Positions 1-8,742 are shown, counted from the first letter of the stretch. The stretch: DNA of 32,597 nt from an uncultured bacterium (GCA_937948815.1 CALFAM010000333.1:1-32597), one strand, 5' to 3'. Made by a program: numbers and translations. The notes: a model not told the origin generated them from the sequence alone.

Positions 1-59
1 CCGTTTGCCGCGATAGGTCTGATGCCAGTTTCGCAGTGCGACCAATCCGATGGCCACCA
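1..59. repeat. 59-bp exact direct repeat of an internal pilC segment (other copy 699-757)
   Basis: Bases 1-59 match 699-757 without a mismatch and diverge at base 60. In pilC this segment encodes VAIGLVALRNWHQTYRGKR, and the same residues appear in frame at the end of the PilS-like fragment. A perfect coding repeat that ends exactly at the window edge suggests an assembly join rather than biology. Confidence 0.9.
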
Positions 60-177
60 GGACCCGAATGGCGATCAGCCATCGCAGGCGCAGGACGAGC
101 GCCCGATCAGGGTCGAGAAAGTCGGCCCCTCGTCCGAGGACCGAGGTGGTCGAGTCGTCGTCCAGGTCTCGCAGCAT
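1..177 (-). CDS. PilS-like sensor kinase, N-terminal fragment cut by the window edge
   Basis: An open frame starts with ATG at 177 on the minus strand, 53 bases after the pilC stop, and runs off the window at base 1 (59 codons seen). The first 40 or so residues are an acidic leader followed by LRLRWLIAIRVLVAIGL, which looks like the cytoplasmic start and first membrane helix of a PilS-type kinase; pilS commonly follows pilC. From about residue 40 onward the sequence is not independent: bases 1-59 are identical to 699-757 inside pilC and are read in the same frame. The true sequence beyond that junction is therefore doubtful and may be an assembly chimera. A GC-only inverted repeat (192-197 with 202-207) lies in the pilC-pilS gap. 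The kinase call rests on synteny and a short membrane start only. Confidence 0.45.
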   Translation of the reverse strand, partial: MLRDLDDDSTTSVLGRGADFLDPDRALVLRLRWLIAIRVLVAIGLVALRNWHQTYRGKR

Positions 178-230
178 CGAAATTCACTGATCCCCCTGGG
201 GAGGGGGCTCGAGAATCGTCTGCCGGGCGA

Positions 231-1436
231 TTAGCTGATCTGCGTGATGATGGTGTACATGGGCAAGTACATGGCTGCCACGATGGTACCGATGATCACG
301 CCGAGAACGGTAATCATGAGGGGCTCGATCAGCTTCATGAGACCTTCGACCGCGGTGTCGACTTCGTCTTCGTAGAAGTCGGCGATCTTGCTCAGCATCT
401 GATCGAGTGCACCGGTCTGCTCGCCGACGCCGATCATCTGGACCACCATGGGCGGGAAGATCTTGGTCTCGCCGAGCGGGCCACTGATCGTCTTTCCTTC
501 TTCGACGCTCTTGCGGACCGCCATGATGCCGTCTTCGATGATCGAGTTCCCGGCGGTGCGCGCGGTGATCTCGAGGCCGTCGAGGATGGGGACACCACTG
601 GCGGTCAAGGTCGAGAGCGTGCGGCAGAAGCGCGCGATCGCCACCTTGCGCAAGAGCATGCCCAGGACGGGAACGCGCAGCAAGAAGCCATCGATGATCC
701 GTTTGCCGCGATAGGTCTGATGCCAGTTTCGCAGTGCGACCAATCCGATGGCCACCACCAGGGCGATCCAGATCACGTACGAGCCAACGAACTCACTGGC
801 CGCGACCACCCAGCGCGTCAGGAACGGCATCCGTGCGCCGAGGCCGGCGAACAGCTGCGAGAAGACCGGAATGACCTTCCACAGAATGAGGATGACGACC
901 AGGCATGCGATGGTGATCACCGTCACCGGGTAGATCATCGCCGACTTGACCTGGTTCTTCAGCTTGACGGCCTTCTCGATGTAGGAGGCCAGGCGCTGGA
1001 GAATGATGTCCAGGATACCGCCGGCCTCACCGGCGGCGATCATGCTCACGAAGAGGTTGTCGAATGCCTTGGGATGCCGGCGCATCGCTTCGGCCAGCGA
1101 CGAGCCACTCTCGACATCGTTGCGGACTGAGTCGAGGATTTCCCGGAAGGTGCGATGGTCTTCTTGCTCGCCGAGAATCTCCAGACACTGGACGAGCGGG
1201 AGGCCCGCATCGAGCATGACCGAGAACTGGCGCGTGAAGAGCGCGATCTTCTTCGACCCGACCTTCGCCGTGAACTTGGGAAGCAGTGGGATCCGGCTGT
1301 CCCGCTCGCGCAGCAGGGTGACCTGGATTTGCTGGCGGCGCAGGATTGCGGCCGCAGCCTCTCGTGATTCTGCGGCCAATACGCCGCCTTTGGCGTCTCC
1401 GCCGCGGGTCTTGCCTTTCCAGACGAAGCTCGCCAT
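231..1436 (-). CDS. pilC: Type IV pilus inner-membrane platform protein PilC (GspF family)
   Basis: This 401-residue protein matches the usual PilC/GspF length and layout. The N-terminus MASFVWKGKTRGGDAKGG is the family start, followed by two T2SSF cytoplasmic domains (roughly residues 65-190 and 270-390) separated by hydrophobic helices near 165-185 and 210-235, with a last helix near 370-390. The family forms the inner-membrane platform on which the PilB and PilT motors act. The start is supported by GGGAGG seven bases upstream. It lies 18 bases after pilT and is clearly co-transcribed with it; pilB is not in the window. The recognisable motif GEQTGALDQML lies in the second domain. The family assignment is secure. 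Confidence 0.96.
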   Translation of the reverse strand: MASFVWKGKTRGGDAKGGVLAAESREAAAAILRRQQIQVTLLRERDSRIPLLPKFTAKVGSKKIALFTRQFSVMLDAGLPLVQCLEILGEQEDHRTFREILDSVRNDVESGSSLAEAMRRHPKAFDNLFVSMIAAGEAGGILDIILQRLASYIEKAVKLKNQVKSAMIYPVTVITIACLVVILILWKVIPVFSQLFAGLGARMPFLTRWVVAASEFVGSYVIWIALVVAIGLVALRNWHQTYRGKRIIDGFLLRVPVLGMLLRKVAIARFCRTLSTLTASGVPILDGLEITARTAGNSIIEDGIMAVRKSVEEGKTISGPLGETKIFPPMVVQMIGVGEQTGALDQMLSKIADFYEDEVDTAVEGLMKLIEPLMITVLGVIIGTIVAAMYLPMYTIITQIS

Positions 1437-1454
1437 GGTCGTCCTCCCGATTCC

Positions 1455-2585
1455 CTATCCCCGGTTCCCGGCCGCATTGGCCGGAACGCGGGGCATCAGC
1501 GTCGGATTCAGTGCAGCGGGGCCACGATTGATCAATTCTTGTAGCTCTTCGGGGTAGCTGGAGCGTGCCAGCGCCGTCTGCAGGGTGATCTGCCGCCGGA
1601 AGTAGAGGGCGGCCAGCGATTGGTTGAAGGTCTGCATGCCGTATTTGGCTTGACCCGTTTGCATCATGCCGTAGATCTGGTGCACCTTGTCTTCGCGGAT
1701 CAGATTGCGAATCGCCGAGTTCGGCACCAGAATCTCCATACTCATGGCGCGTCCCTGGCCGCTCGCCCGGGGCAGCAGCGCCTGGCACATGATTCCTTCG
1801 AGGACCAGAGACAGCTGCGCGCGCACCTGGCTCTGCTGGTGTGCCGGGAAGACGTCGATGATGCGGTTGATCGTCTGCGCCGCCGAGTTGGTGTGCAGGG
1901 TGGCGAGCGTGAGATGGCCAGTCTCGGCGATGCGCAGCGCCGACTCGACGGTTTCGAGGTCGCGCATCTCACCAATGAGCACGACGTCGGGGTCTTGGCG
2001 CAGGGCTCCGCGCAATGCCGAAGCGAAGCTGTGCGTGTCCGCGTGCAACTCTCGCTGGTTGACCAGGCAGCTCTTGTGACCGTGGAGGTACTCGACCGGA
2101 TCCTCGATCGTGATGATGTGCTCGCTGCGTTCGCGGTTGATCTTGTCGAGCATGGCCGCAAGGGTCGTCGACTTACCCGAGCCGGTGGGGCCGGTCACGA
2201 GCACCAACCCGCGTGGCTTCTCGCAGATGCGTTCCACCACAGAGGGCAGATTGAGCTCGCGGAAACTTCGAATCTCGTACGGGATCGTTCGAAACACGGA
2301 CGCGACGGCCCCGCGCTGATGGAAGACGTTGGCGCGGAAGCGTGACAAGCCCTTGATGCCGAAGGAGAAGTCGATCTCGAGATCTTCCTCGAGCCGATGC
2401 TTCTGGATGTCGGTGAGGATCGAGTACGCGACCTGCTTGGTCTCGGTCGGGGTCAAGGGCGGCAAGTTGAGCGGCTGTAGCTTGCCGTCGACGCGAACCA
2501 TCGGCGGGGAGTTGGTGGTGAGGTGGAGGTCGGAACCTCCTTGCTCGACCATCGATTTCAGCAACGCGTTGAGGGTCGGTGGCAC
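1455..2585 (-). CDS. pilT: Type IV pilus retraction ATPase PilT
   Basis: PilT is the hexameric cytoplasmic ATPase that depolymerises the pilus for twitching and DNA uptake. The sequence shows the N-terminal SDLHLTTNSPP segment, Walker A GPTGSGKST, Walker B DPDVVLIGEMRD, the His-box HLTLATLHTNSA and the PilT hallmark AIRNLIRE near the C-terminus. I chose the GTG at 2585 (protein begins VPPTLNALLKSM): it has GGAG eight bases upstream and gives 376 residues, close to the usual length. A longer frame reaching 2711 exists, but its extra 42 residues do not resemble PilT. It is the first gene of pilT-pilC-pilS and is divergent from the ABC exporter at 2772. Confidence 0.96.
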   Translation of the reverse strand: MPPTLNALLKSMVEQGGSDLHLTTNSPPMVRVDGKLQPLNLPPLTPTETKQVAYSILTDIQKHRLEEDLEIDFSFGIKGLSRFRANVFHQRGAVASVFRTIPYEIRSFRELNLPSVVERICEKPRGLVLVTGPTGSGKSTTLAAMLDKINRERSEHIITIEDPVEYLHGHKSCLVNQRELHADTHSFASALRGALRQDPDVVLIGEMRDLETVESALRIAETGHLTLATLHTNSAAQTINRIIDVFPAHQQSQVRAQLSLVLEGIMCQALLPRASGQGRAMSMEILVPNSAIRNLIREDKVHQIYGMMQTGQAKYGMQTFNQSLAALYFRRQITLQTALARSSYPEELQELINRGPAALNPTLMPRVPANAAGNRG

Positions 2586-2649
2586 AGCGAGATCTCCGGA
2601 AGGCAGGCCCTCGAACGGGCCAAGTCGCCAAATCGACAGATTGCTATCG

Positions 2650-2679
2650 AGTGTACACCGTTGGCCGGGAAAGGCGCAA
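2650..2679 (-). promoter_or_regulatory. Candidate sigma-70 promoter for pilT
   Basis: On the minus strand TTGCGC (2679-2674) is followed after 18 bases by TACACT (2655-2650). This would start transcription near 2643, about 58 bases before the chosen GTG. The match is only fair. Confidence 0.25.
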
Positions 2680-2771
2680 AGGTAGACGACCCGAGTGGTG
2701 TCCTGCTGCACGTTCGGCTGGGCACACGCGGCAGGCGACGGCGACGTGCATGCCAGGGTAGGCTACCGGCC

Positions 2772-4631
2772 ATGGACGACGGATTTCACGAGGAAGAGTC
2801 ACTCGGCAAGATCTACGATCTGCCCCTCTTCCGGCGCTTACTCGGTTACCTGGGGCCGCATCGGTGGGCGGCCTTTGGTGCGGTGATTCTGATCATCCTC
2901 TCGGCGGCGATCCAGCTCATCGCGCCGTTGCTCACGGCCGCGGCGATCGACCTCTTCGTGCGGCCCCCCGACGAGCAAGCCGCGTTCAACCGTCTGCTCG
3001 CAGGCTGGGTCGACCGCGGCGGCCTGGCGCCTTCGCCTGCCGATGGTGTGGCGTTCATCGCCCTACTCTACGTCGGCGTGTTGTTCGTTGGATTCGCCGT
3101 GCGCTACGCGCAGAGCTACGTGATGCAGATCATGGGGCAGCGCATCATGTACGACCTCCGGCGCGACATTTTCGACCAGCTCCAGCGTCTGCCGATTCGC
3201 TACTTCGACCGCAATCCAGTCGGGCGTCTGGTGACCCGCGCCACCACCGATGTCAGCTCGCTGAACGAGCTGTTCACCGCTGGTTTCGTCTCCATGTTCG
3301 GCGACCTGGCCATGCTGGTGGGCATCATGGTGGTGCTGTTCGTCATCAACTGGAAGCTGGCGCTGGTGTCCTTCGCCATCCTGCCGCTGCTGCTCTTGTT
3401 GTCGGCCTGGTTCAAGCGCCGGGCCCGCGACAGCTATCGCGCGGTTCGGCAGCGCATCGCGCGCATCAACGCCTTTCTCCAGGAGCATATCGGCGGCATG
3501 AGCGTGGTCCAGCTCTTCGGCGCCGAACGTCGTGTCGTGGACGGCTTCGACGAGGTCAACGAGTCGCACCGGGTGGCCAACGTGCAGGCGATCCGCTACT
3601 ACGCGATCTACTATCCGGCAGTCGAGCTGATCACCGCCGTCGGGCTTGCGATCGTCGTCTGGTACGGCGGCGGGCGCGTGCTTGCCGGGGCGCTTACGTT
3701 CGGCTTCCTGGTCGCCTACTTGCAATACGTCCAGCGCTTCTACCAGCCGCTGGCCGACCTTTCCGACAAGGTCAACATCTTGCAGTCGGCGATGGCGGCG
3801 GGCGAGCGGATCTTCGCGTTGCTCGATGAAGACGTCACCATCCGCTCGCCAGCGAACGCTCACGCGCCGGAAGCCGTCGACGGGGCGGTGCGCTTCGACC
3901 AGGTGACGTTCTCGTACGTCGAGAACGAGCCCGTGCTCCACGACCTGAGCTTCTCGATCCAGCCAGGCGAGACCGTGGCGGTGGTCGGCCACACGGGCGC
4001 AGGCAAGTCGACGCTGGCCAGCCTGTTGCTCCGGTTCTACGATGTCGACCAAGGCGCCATCACGGTCGACGGGATCGACGTCCGGGGCTGGGAGCTGAGC
4101 GCCCTGCGTCGCGCAGTCGCCATCGTGCTGCAGGACGTTTTCTTGTTCTCGGGCAGCCTGGGCTCGAATATCCGCCTGGGCGATCCGACCATCACGGACG
4201 AGCGCATCCGCTGGGCAGCCCACGAGATGGGCGTGCTGCCATTCATCGAGCGGCAGCCCGAGGGTTTCGATACCGAGGTCCACGAGCGCGGCGCAGGCCT
4301 TTCGGTGGGCCAGAAGCAGCTTCTCGCCTTCGCCCGCGCCTTGGCTGCCGATCCGCGCATCTTGATCTTGGACGAAGCGACCGCGTCGATCGACACCGAG
4401 ACCGAGCAGCGGATTCAAGAGGCTCTCGACCGCCTGCTCGTCGACCGCACCAGCATCGTCATCGCCCATCGCCTCTCGACCATCCAGAAGGCCGACCGTA
4501 TCCTGGTGCTCCACAAAGGGCGCCTCGCCGAGCAGGGAACCCACCAGGAGCTGCTCGATCTCGGTGGCATCTACAAGAAGCTCTACGAGCTTCAGTTCGA
4601 AAAAGAACCTCTCGAAGCCGCTGCCGTCTGA
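2772..4631 (+). CDS. ABC exporter half-transporter (fused membrane and ATPase domains)
   Basis: This 619-residue protein has the MsbA/MdlB-type fused layout. Six membrane helices lie in about residues 25-330. The nucleotide-binding domain follows, with Walker A GHTGAGKST (about 405), Q-loop VLQDVFLFSGS, signature LSVGQKQL (510; one residue from LSGGQ), Walker B ILILDEA (Asp534-Glu535) and the switch His in IVIAHRLST (about 566). All ATPase residues are present, so it should be an active homodimeric or heterodimeric exporter; the substrate cannot be read. The ATG at 2772 follows AGGGTAGG. The in-frame extension back to 2523 overlaps pilT and is not family-like. It appears monocistronic and is divergent from pilT. 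Confidence 0.93.
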   Translation: MDDGFHEEESLGKIYDLPLFRRLLGYLGPHRWAAFGAVILIILSAAIQLIAPLLTAAAIDLFVRPPDEQAAFNRLLAGWVDRGGLAPSPADGVAFIALLYVGVLFVGFAVRYAQSYVMQIMGQRIMYDLRRDIFDQLQRLPIRYFDRNPVGRLVTRATTDVSSLNELFTAGFVSMFGDLAMLVGIMVVLFVINWKLALVSFAILPLLLLLSAWFKRRARDSYRAVRQRIARINAFLQEHIGGMSVVQLFGAERRVVDGFDEVNESHRVANVQAIRYYAIYYPAVELITAVGLAIVVWYGGGRVLAGALTFGFLVAYLQYVQRFYQPLADLSDKVNILQSAMAAGERIFALLDEDVTIRSPANAHAPEAVDGAVRFDQVTFSYVENEPVLHDLSFSIQPGETVAVVGHTGAGKSTLASLLLRFYDVDQGAITVDGIDVRGWELSALRRAVAIVLQDVFLFSGSLGSNIRLGDPTITDERIRWAAHEMGVLPFIERQPEGFDTEVHERGAGLSVGQKQLLAFARALAADPRILILDEATASIDTETEQRIQEALDRLLVDRTSIVIAHRLSTIQKADRILVLHKGRLAEQGTHQELLDLGGIYKKLYELQFEKEPLEAAAV

Positions 4632-4819
4632 GCCGCGCTCACGCTGCCCGGGCCACGTCGCATCCCGAACGCTCTGCTGCGTGAGATGGTCTGCACTGCT
4701 GTGGCGCGTCATGGTCACAGAGGTCGAATCGGCTCATGCGCTTCGCTGTAGTCTCGTGCCGATCAAAAAATTCGAAATGAACGTCTTGAGATGAATCTCC
4801 CGCGAAAAGAAGAATTGGT

Positions 4820-5272
4820 GTGCGCATCCAAGAATGTTGCCCTCGCGACCTGCGGACCCCGCGTTCGGATCACAAGTCAGTCGAGATCGGGCCTGCTGAT
4901 GCCGACTCTGCTTCGACTGGGTCTGCTGCGATCGACGCGGTCTGTCTTCTCGACGGCCGCTTTCGGGCAACGGTCCAGTGGCGCGCATTCGACGGGCGCG
5001 AGGGCGCGGGCGAGCGGGTGCCGATCCCATCGGACGACTCCGGCTTGTTCTCTTTCTTCACCCCGAGCAACTGGGCATTGTTGGTCAAGGTGATCGACGG
5101 CTGTGCTGCCAACGGCCGGCTCTGGGTTTTCGGCGCCGCGACGACCAATGTCGCCTACGACCTCACGGTGACCGACATGCTGACTGGCGAGACAAGGGTC
5201 TACGAGAATCCGCTCGGCACCACCGCCCCCGCTGTCGTCGACCCGGGCGCACTCGGTTCCTGTCGTCGGTAG
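4820..5272 (+). CDS. Orphan C-terminal domain: 3' remnant of a third beta-propeller paralog
   Basis: From about residue 39 this 150-residue frame is a copy of the terminal domain of the two large proteins that follow (DAVCLLDGRF through NVAYDLTVTD to the end). The first 110 or so bases of the match differ from 8281-8390 at only about three positions, and the rest at roughly one in ten. The propeller, the first domain copy, the linker and the SCDDTG Cys segment are all missing, and there is no signal peptide. The start is uncertain: GTG at 4820 has a poor ribosome site. An ATG at 4791 begins MNL-PRK, like the starts of both paralogs (MNL-), but in another frame, which hints at an internally deleted, frameshifted gene. 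I favour a pseudogene-like remnant; a small expressed protein is possible. Confidence 0.5.
   Translation: MRIQECCPRDLRTPRSDHKSVEIGPADADSASTGSAAIDAVCLLDGRFRATVQWRAFDGREGAGERVPIPSDDSGLFSFFTPSNWALLVKVIDGCAANGRLWVFGAATTNVAYDLTVTDMLTGETRVYENPLGTTAPAVVDPGALGSCRR
4934..5272 (+). repeat. Terminal-domain repeat, copy 1 (others 8281-8616 and 11464-11799)
   Basis: This is the DNA copy of the terminal Cys-containing domain found in the remnant gene. It is closest to 8281-8616. Similarity continues past the stop codon into the following leader (about 5280-5353 with 8628-8700), so the repeat unit is 3' domain plus intergenic leader plus next gene. Confidence 0.8.
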
Positions 5273-5324
5273 TGAGGTTGGTTGATAGGGGATTTACCTC
5301 GATCGCGCCGATCTTGGTGGATTC

Positions 5325-5345
5325 CCTATGACGCGGCGTCATAGG
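5325..5345. promoter_or_regulatory. Perfect 10-bp inverted repeat upstream of the first propeller gene
   Basis: The arms CCTATGACGC (5325-5334) and GCGTCATAGG (5336-5345) are perfect complements around one central base, 43 bases before the ATG at 5389. With a one-base centre it suits a dimeric regulator site better than a hairpin, although a shorter stem could form in RNA. A related dyad sits at the same place in the leader of the second paralog. Confidence 0.55.
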
Positions 5346-5388
5346 CTTGGGTTTCAACGAAATCTAAACCTGGAAGAGAGCTACATTC

Positions 5389-8300
5389 ATGAACCTTACT
5401 CATTTGAGAACAAGATCGTTAGAGCCTGCCCTGGTTTCTGTCGTCGCGCGCATGCCGACTTGGGCACTCCTTTGTACTTGCCTCGTTGGGCCGACGCTAG
5501 CCCTCCATGCCCAGGAGCCCATGTATTTTTGGCGCGAGACCCTACGGGCCGAAGATGCAACGCCCGGTCCACCGATGAGCATTCAGCTCACGCCCGATGG
5601 GAGCCAGCTGGTCGCAGCGAGCCTTCACGGCGTGTTGTCTTTTCTCGAACGCGACGGGGATGAAGGCGGTCTCTCGCATAGAGAGTCTTCGGTGATCCAC
5701 CGGATTCCAGGCGATCGAGAGCTTCCTGAGCGCACTCGAGCGGAACGAAGGCTGGCGATCCATCCCAATGGTCGGTTCTTCTATGGCCTCATCCAGAGGG
5801 AAGTCGGTTCGTCGGGGGGCGGTCGCAACCGCATCGCGCTTGCTGTGCGGAGCGACGACGGCGCCGCGCTCACGGTGACGGCCAGCTACATGCTCGATAG
5901 CCCGCTCTTTCTGAATACGCTCCATAACCTTGATTCCATGGAAATCAGTCCGGATGGTCAGCACCTGTACCTGTTCTCGAGGAACCACCAGGATTATCGG
6001 GGTGATGCGCCGACATCTGAAGTATGGCGAGCTGACGTCGATCAGGTGAACGGGCAGCTTTCGTCGCCGCAGCGCGTCCTGTCGATGGAGGGGCCCGAGA
6101 CGTTCGAGTTCAGACTCTCTGAGGACGGGCGGTTCGCATTGATCACTTCGGTCGAGGAGGTGCTCATCGTCGATCGAAATCTGGAGACTGGAGCGCTCGA
6201 TTCGCGGCCCGCACTTCCGTTGGGCGGCGGTGGTGGCAAAGTGGCTGGTACGGATGGTCTCAGCTCATTCCTGGTTCAGGCTGATCTGAAGCTCTGGCGC
6301 TTGGAGATCGAGGAGGCCTTCCACGCCGTCCATCTCTTGGCTGAGCCTGGCGAGTGTTGCGGCCTCGCGATCTTTCCGTTGACCGGCAGGCTCTTTGCTT
6401 CGCAGGACGTCATCTACAAGGTCGCCCCGAATCCTTCCTTCCAAGGGGAGGCCATGCCCGGCGGTGTGATGATCTTTGATCGGCAAGGCCCGAATCAGGC
6501 CACCTATCGCGGTCTGTTCCGGTTTCCCGACGCTCTGCCAAGCGACTGTGCGATCGATCAGCCTTCCGGTCGAACCTTTCTCTATTGCACGATGCGCGGA
6601 AATGTCGGAACCATCTCGCTGTCGGAGGTTGCAGCAGATGGCGACGTCAGCCTCCTTCAAGAATCGTTGACGAGCGATCGACTTCCGAACGGACCCTCAC
6701 GCGCTGTCGCCACGGCTTTCAGCCCTGACGGCCGTCATCTTTATGCAGCCTCCCGGCGCCTGGGATCCGGAGAGACTCCGGCACGGATCATCCCCGACTC
6801 CTCGGTCCCTGCTCTGGGGCTACCCGAAGTCGAGCCACGCCCGATCACGGCCTCCGGCCACGAAAGCGTGGCTGCTGTCGTTCATCCAAATGGCAAGACC
6901 CTGTATACCGTCGGCGAGCTCGGTGTCGAAGTCTTTGCCCGCGACGTGGAGACCGGTGAGCTTGCCGCACGCCAGCGTTTTGGGCGTGGCGTTGTGGCCA
7001 CGGGGCCTCTGGACGAGCTTCTTCCCGCCGGCCACGCCCTTCTCAATACGCCTGGTGGCCGGCAACTGATCGTTGCAACCAACGATCGGCCAATCTCCAC
7101 CAACTCTCCCTGCAACGAGGGCACGATTGTCACGGCCAACCTCGACACGGAAGGGCGCATTGTCGATGCAGAAGCTGTCGTCCACGAAGAGGGCGAGCCA
7201 CGGCTCGTGGCGCTCGCGCCTGATGGCCGCAGCCTCTATGCCTCGAGTTGGACTTCGTCCTGCCTCGGCAGTCCGCCGGAAGCGTCGCTGAGCGTGTACG
7301 AGCGCGACCCCACCACGGGTGCTCTCGCGCTCGTCGAGGTGATCCGAGATACCGAGCGGTTCTTCGCGTCTTCGAGCCTGTTCGTCAGTCCAGACGGCCA
7401 GTTCGTCTACACGTGGAATGACCTACTCTCCATCTACCGGCGCGACCAGGCTACTGGCAGGTTGGCGCTCGAAGCCGAGCTCGGCAGTGAGGTTCTGCCA
7501 AGCCCCGAGCGGATTGTGCAGAGCGTGGACGGGCGTTGGGTATTCGGGGATGTTGCCCTGGAAACGAGCCCGGCCGGCCATGCCATCTACGGGAATGCGG
7601 TCTATCAGCGGGACTTCGAGAGCGGGCTGCTCACCCTCGCGAGCCTTGACGAGCGATCGCTTCCTCAAAGCACGGCGTTGGCGCTGGCGCCGAATGGCGA
7701 GTCGCTGTTTCGGTTCGATGCGGCGGGCGTGACCTGGCTGCAGCGCAACTGCGTCAGTTCGGACGACACACTGTGCCTGCGGGCGGAGGATCGCTTCAAG
7801 ATCGAGGTGGACTGGCAGGACTTCGATGGTGACCGAGGGCGCGGACGTCTGGTCGCGGACGGTCAATCGAGTCAATCTGGGTTGGTGTATTTCTTCCGTC
7901 CCGACAATTGGGAAATGCTGGTCAAGATCATCGATGGTTGTACGAATAACGGCCATTTCTGGGTCTTCGGCGCAGCGACCACCAACGTCGCCTACTCCTT
8001 GCGGGTAACCGACACCTGGACGGGTACGACGGCAACGTACGAGAACACGCTTGGGACGGCCTCGCCGGCGATCACCGATACCGGTGCACTGGCGACCTGC
8101 GATGCGCCAGCGCCGGTCGCGTCGGGCTCGGTGGTGGCCGGGACCGTACCGTCTCACTCGTCGTCTCATCCCGAAACCTTCGTGTCCGGCCCGGCGCTTG
8201 CGGTCGACGCCCATGCTCGATTCATAGACGCCCGAATCACCACCAGGACGGGCGAGCCAGGGAGCTGTGACGACACGGGCGACGCGGTCTGTCTGCTCGA

Positions 8301-8616
8301 CGGCCGCTTTCGGGCAACGGTCCAATGGCGCGCATTCGACGGGCGCGAGGGCGCGGGCGAGCGGGTGCCGATTCCATCGGACGACTCCGGTCTCTTCTCG
8401 TTCTTTTCGCCCAACAACTGGGAAATGTTGGTCAAGGTGATCGACGGCTGTGCTGCCAACGGCCGGCTCTGGGTGTTCGGCGCCGCGACCACCAACGTTG
8501 CCTACGACCTCACCGTCACGGACACCCTGACGGGGGAGGCCAAGGTCTACGAAAACGCGCTCGGCACCGCCGCGCCAGCGATCGTCGACACGCAGGCGTT
8601 CGCCTCTTGTCCTTGA
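5389..8616 (+). CDS. Secreted beta-propeller protein with two C-terminal Cys-containing domains (paralog 1)
   Basis: This 1075-residue protein begins with a long n-region and a signal peptide core (residues 22-41, ending ALHA before QEP). A beta-propeller follows to about residue 780, recognisable from recurring SPDG.HLY, HPNG..LY and APDG.SLY blades as in the YVTN/lactonase superfamily. Two copies of a domain of about 115 residues end the protein: copy A about 785-905 and copy B about 959-1075, joined by a Ser/Pro/Ala linker. Each has Cys-X-Cys-like pairs, a central NWEMLVK..DGC and FWVFGAATTNVAY, and a final Cys. The ATG at 5389 has GGAAGAGAG upstream. Location should be periplasmic or extracellular. 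The function is unknown; I do not infer lactonase activity from the fold. It is tandem with a close paralog at 8743. Confidence 0.85.
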   Translation: MNLTHLRTRSLEPALVSVVARMPTWALLCTCLVGPTLALHAQEPMYFWRETLRAEDATPGPPMSIQLTPDGSQLVAASLHGVLSFLERDGDEGGLSHRESSVIHRIPGDRELPERTRAERRLAIHPNGRFFYGLIQREVGSSGGGRNRIALAVRSDDGAALTVTASYMLDSPLFLNTLHNLDSMEISPDGQHLYLFSRNHQDYRGDAPTSEVWRADVDQVNGQLSSPQRVLSMEGPETFEFRLSEDGRFALITSVEEVLIVDRNLETGALDSRPALPLGGGGGKVAGTDGLSSFLVQADLKLWRLEIEEAFHAVHLLAEPGECCGLAIFPLTGRLFASQDVIYKVAPNPSFQGEAMPGGVMIFDRQGPNQATYRGLFRFPDALPSDCAIDQPSGRTFLYCTMRGNVGTISLSEVAADGDVSLLQESLTSDRLPNGPSRAVATAFSPDGRHLYAASRRLGSGETPARIIPDSSVPALGLPEVEPRPITASGHESVAAVVHPNGKTLYTVGELGVEVFARDVETGELAARQRFGRGVVATGPLDELLPAGHALLNTPGGRQLIVATNDRPISTNSPCNEGTIVTANLDTEGRIVDAEAVVHEEGEPRLVALAPDGRSLYASSWTSSCLGSPPEASLSVYERDPTTGALALVEVIRDTERFFASSSLFVSPDGQFVYTWNDLLSIYRRDQATGRLALEAELGSEVLPSPERIVQSVDGRWVFGDVALETSPAGHAIYGNAVYQRDFESGLLTLASLDERSLPQSTALALAPNGESLFRFDAAGVTWLQRNCVSSDDTLCLRAEDRFKIEVDWQDFDGDRGRGRLVADGQSSQSGLVYFFRPDNWEMLVKIIDGCTNNGHFWVFGAATTNVAYSLRVTDTWTGTTATYENTLGTASPAITDTGALATCDAPAPVASGSVVAGTVPSHSSSHPETFVSGPALAVDAHARFIDARITTRTGEPGSCDDTGDAVCLLDGRFRATVQWRAFDGREGAGERVPIPSDDSGLFSFFSPNNWEMLVKVIDGCAANGRLWVFGAATTNVAYDLTVTDTLTGEAKVYENALGTAAPAIVDTQAFASCP
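7741..8102 (+). repeat. Penultimate-domain repeat, copy A1 (other copy 10957-11322)
   Basis: This segment encodes the first of the two tandem C-terminal domains (NCVSSDDTLCLRAEDRFK and onward). It is strongly similar in DNA and protein to 10957-11322 in the next gene, and more distantly related to the terminal domain that follows it in the same protein. Confidence 0.75.
8281..8616 (+). repeat. Terminal-domain repeat, copy 2
   Basis: This segment encodes the terminal domain of paralog 1 and is the closest relative of copy 1 at 4934-5272. It is followed by a leader (8617-8742) resembling that at 5273-5388. Confidence 0.8.
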
Positions 8617-8675
8617 CCTCGTGGCGGAGTGATAGGCAACACCGCTCGTTCGCGCCGTTAAAGAAGTGGACCCAC

Positions 8676-8692
8676 TATGCCTTTGTGGCATA
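8676..8692. promoter_or_regulatory. Inverted repeat in the leader of the second propeller gene
   Basis: TATGCC (8676-8681) and GGCATA (8687-8692) flank a five-base centre. The surrounding leader aligns with the one at 5273-5345 (shared TGATAGG, TCGCGCCG, GTGGA, CTATG..CATA, TGGGT). The arm sequence differs from the 5325-5345 dyad, yet pairing is kept, as expected for selected structure or a diverged operator. Confidence 0.45.
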
Positions 8693-8742
8693 TTCTGGGT
8701 CTCACTCAGGACGACGAACGACTCGGATGGAGCGCAGAACCG

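Noticed and set aside
192-207. CCCCCT-GGGG-AGGGGG inverted repeat between pilC and the PilS-like start
   Set aside because: It is a GC-only stem without a T-run, inside a short spacer; it could be a weak attenuator but nothing supports a specific role.
4638-4685. CTCACGC and GCGTGAG arms after the ABC exporter gene as a terminator
   Set aside because: The loop is 34 bases and no T-run follows, so it is not a credible intrinsic terminator.
3063-4718. Long open frame (551 codons) on the minus strand opposite the ABC exporter gene
   Set aside because: It lies wholly antisense to a clear ABC transporter, has the Asp/Gln/His/Arg-rich composition typical of shadow frames in GC-rich DNA, and shows no recognisable motif.
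7423-8691. Long minus-strand frame opposite the end of the first propeller gene
   Set aside because: It mirrors codon bias of the real gene, has no domain or signal, and its repeated segments simply reflect the repeated domains on the plus strand.
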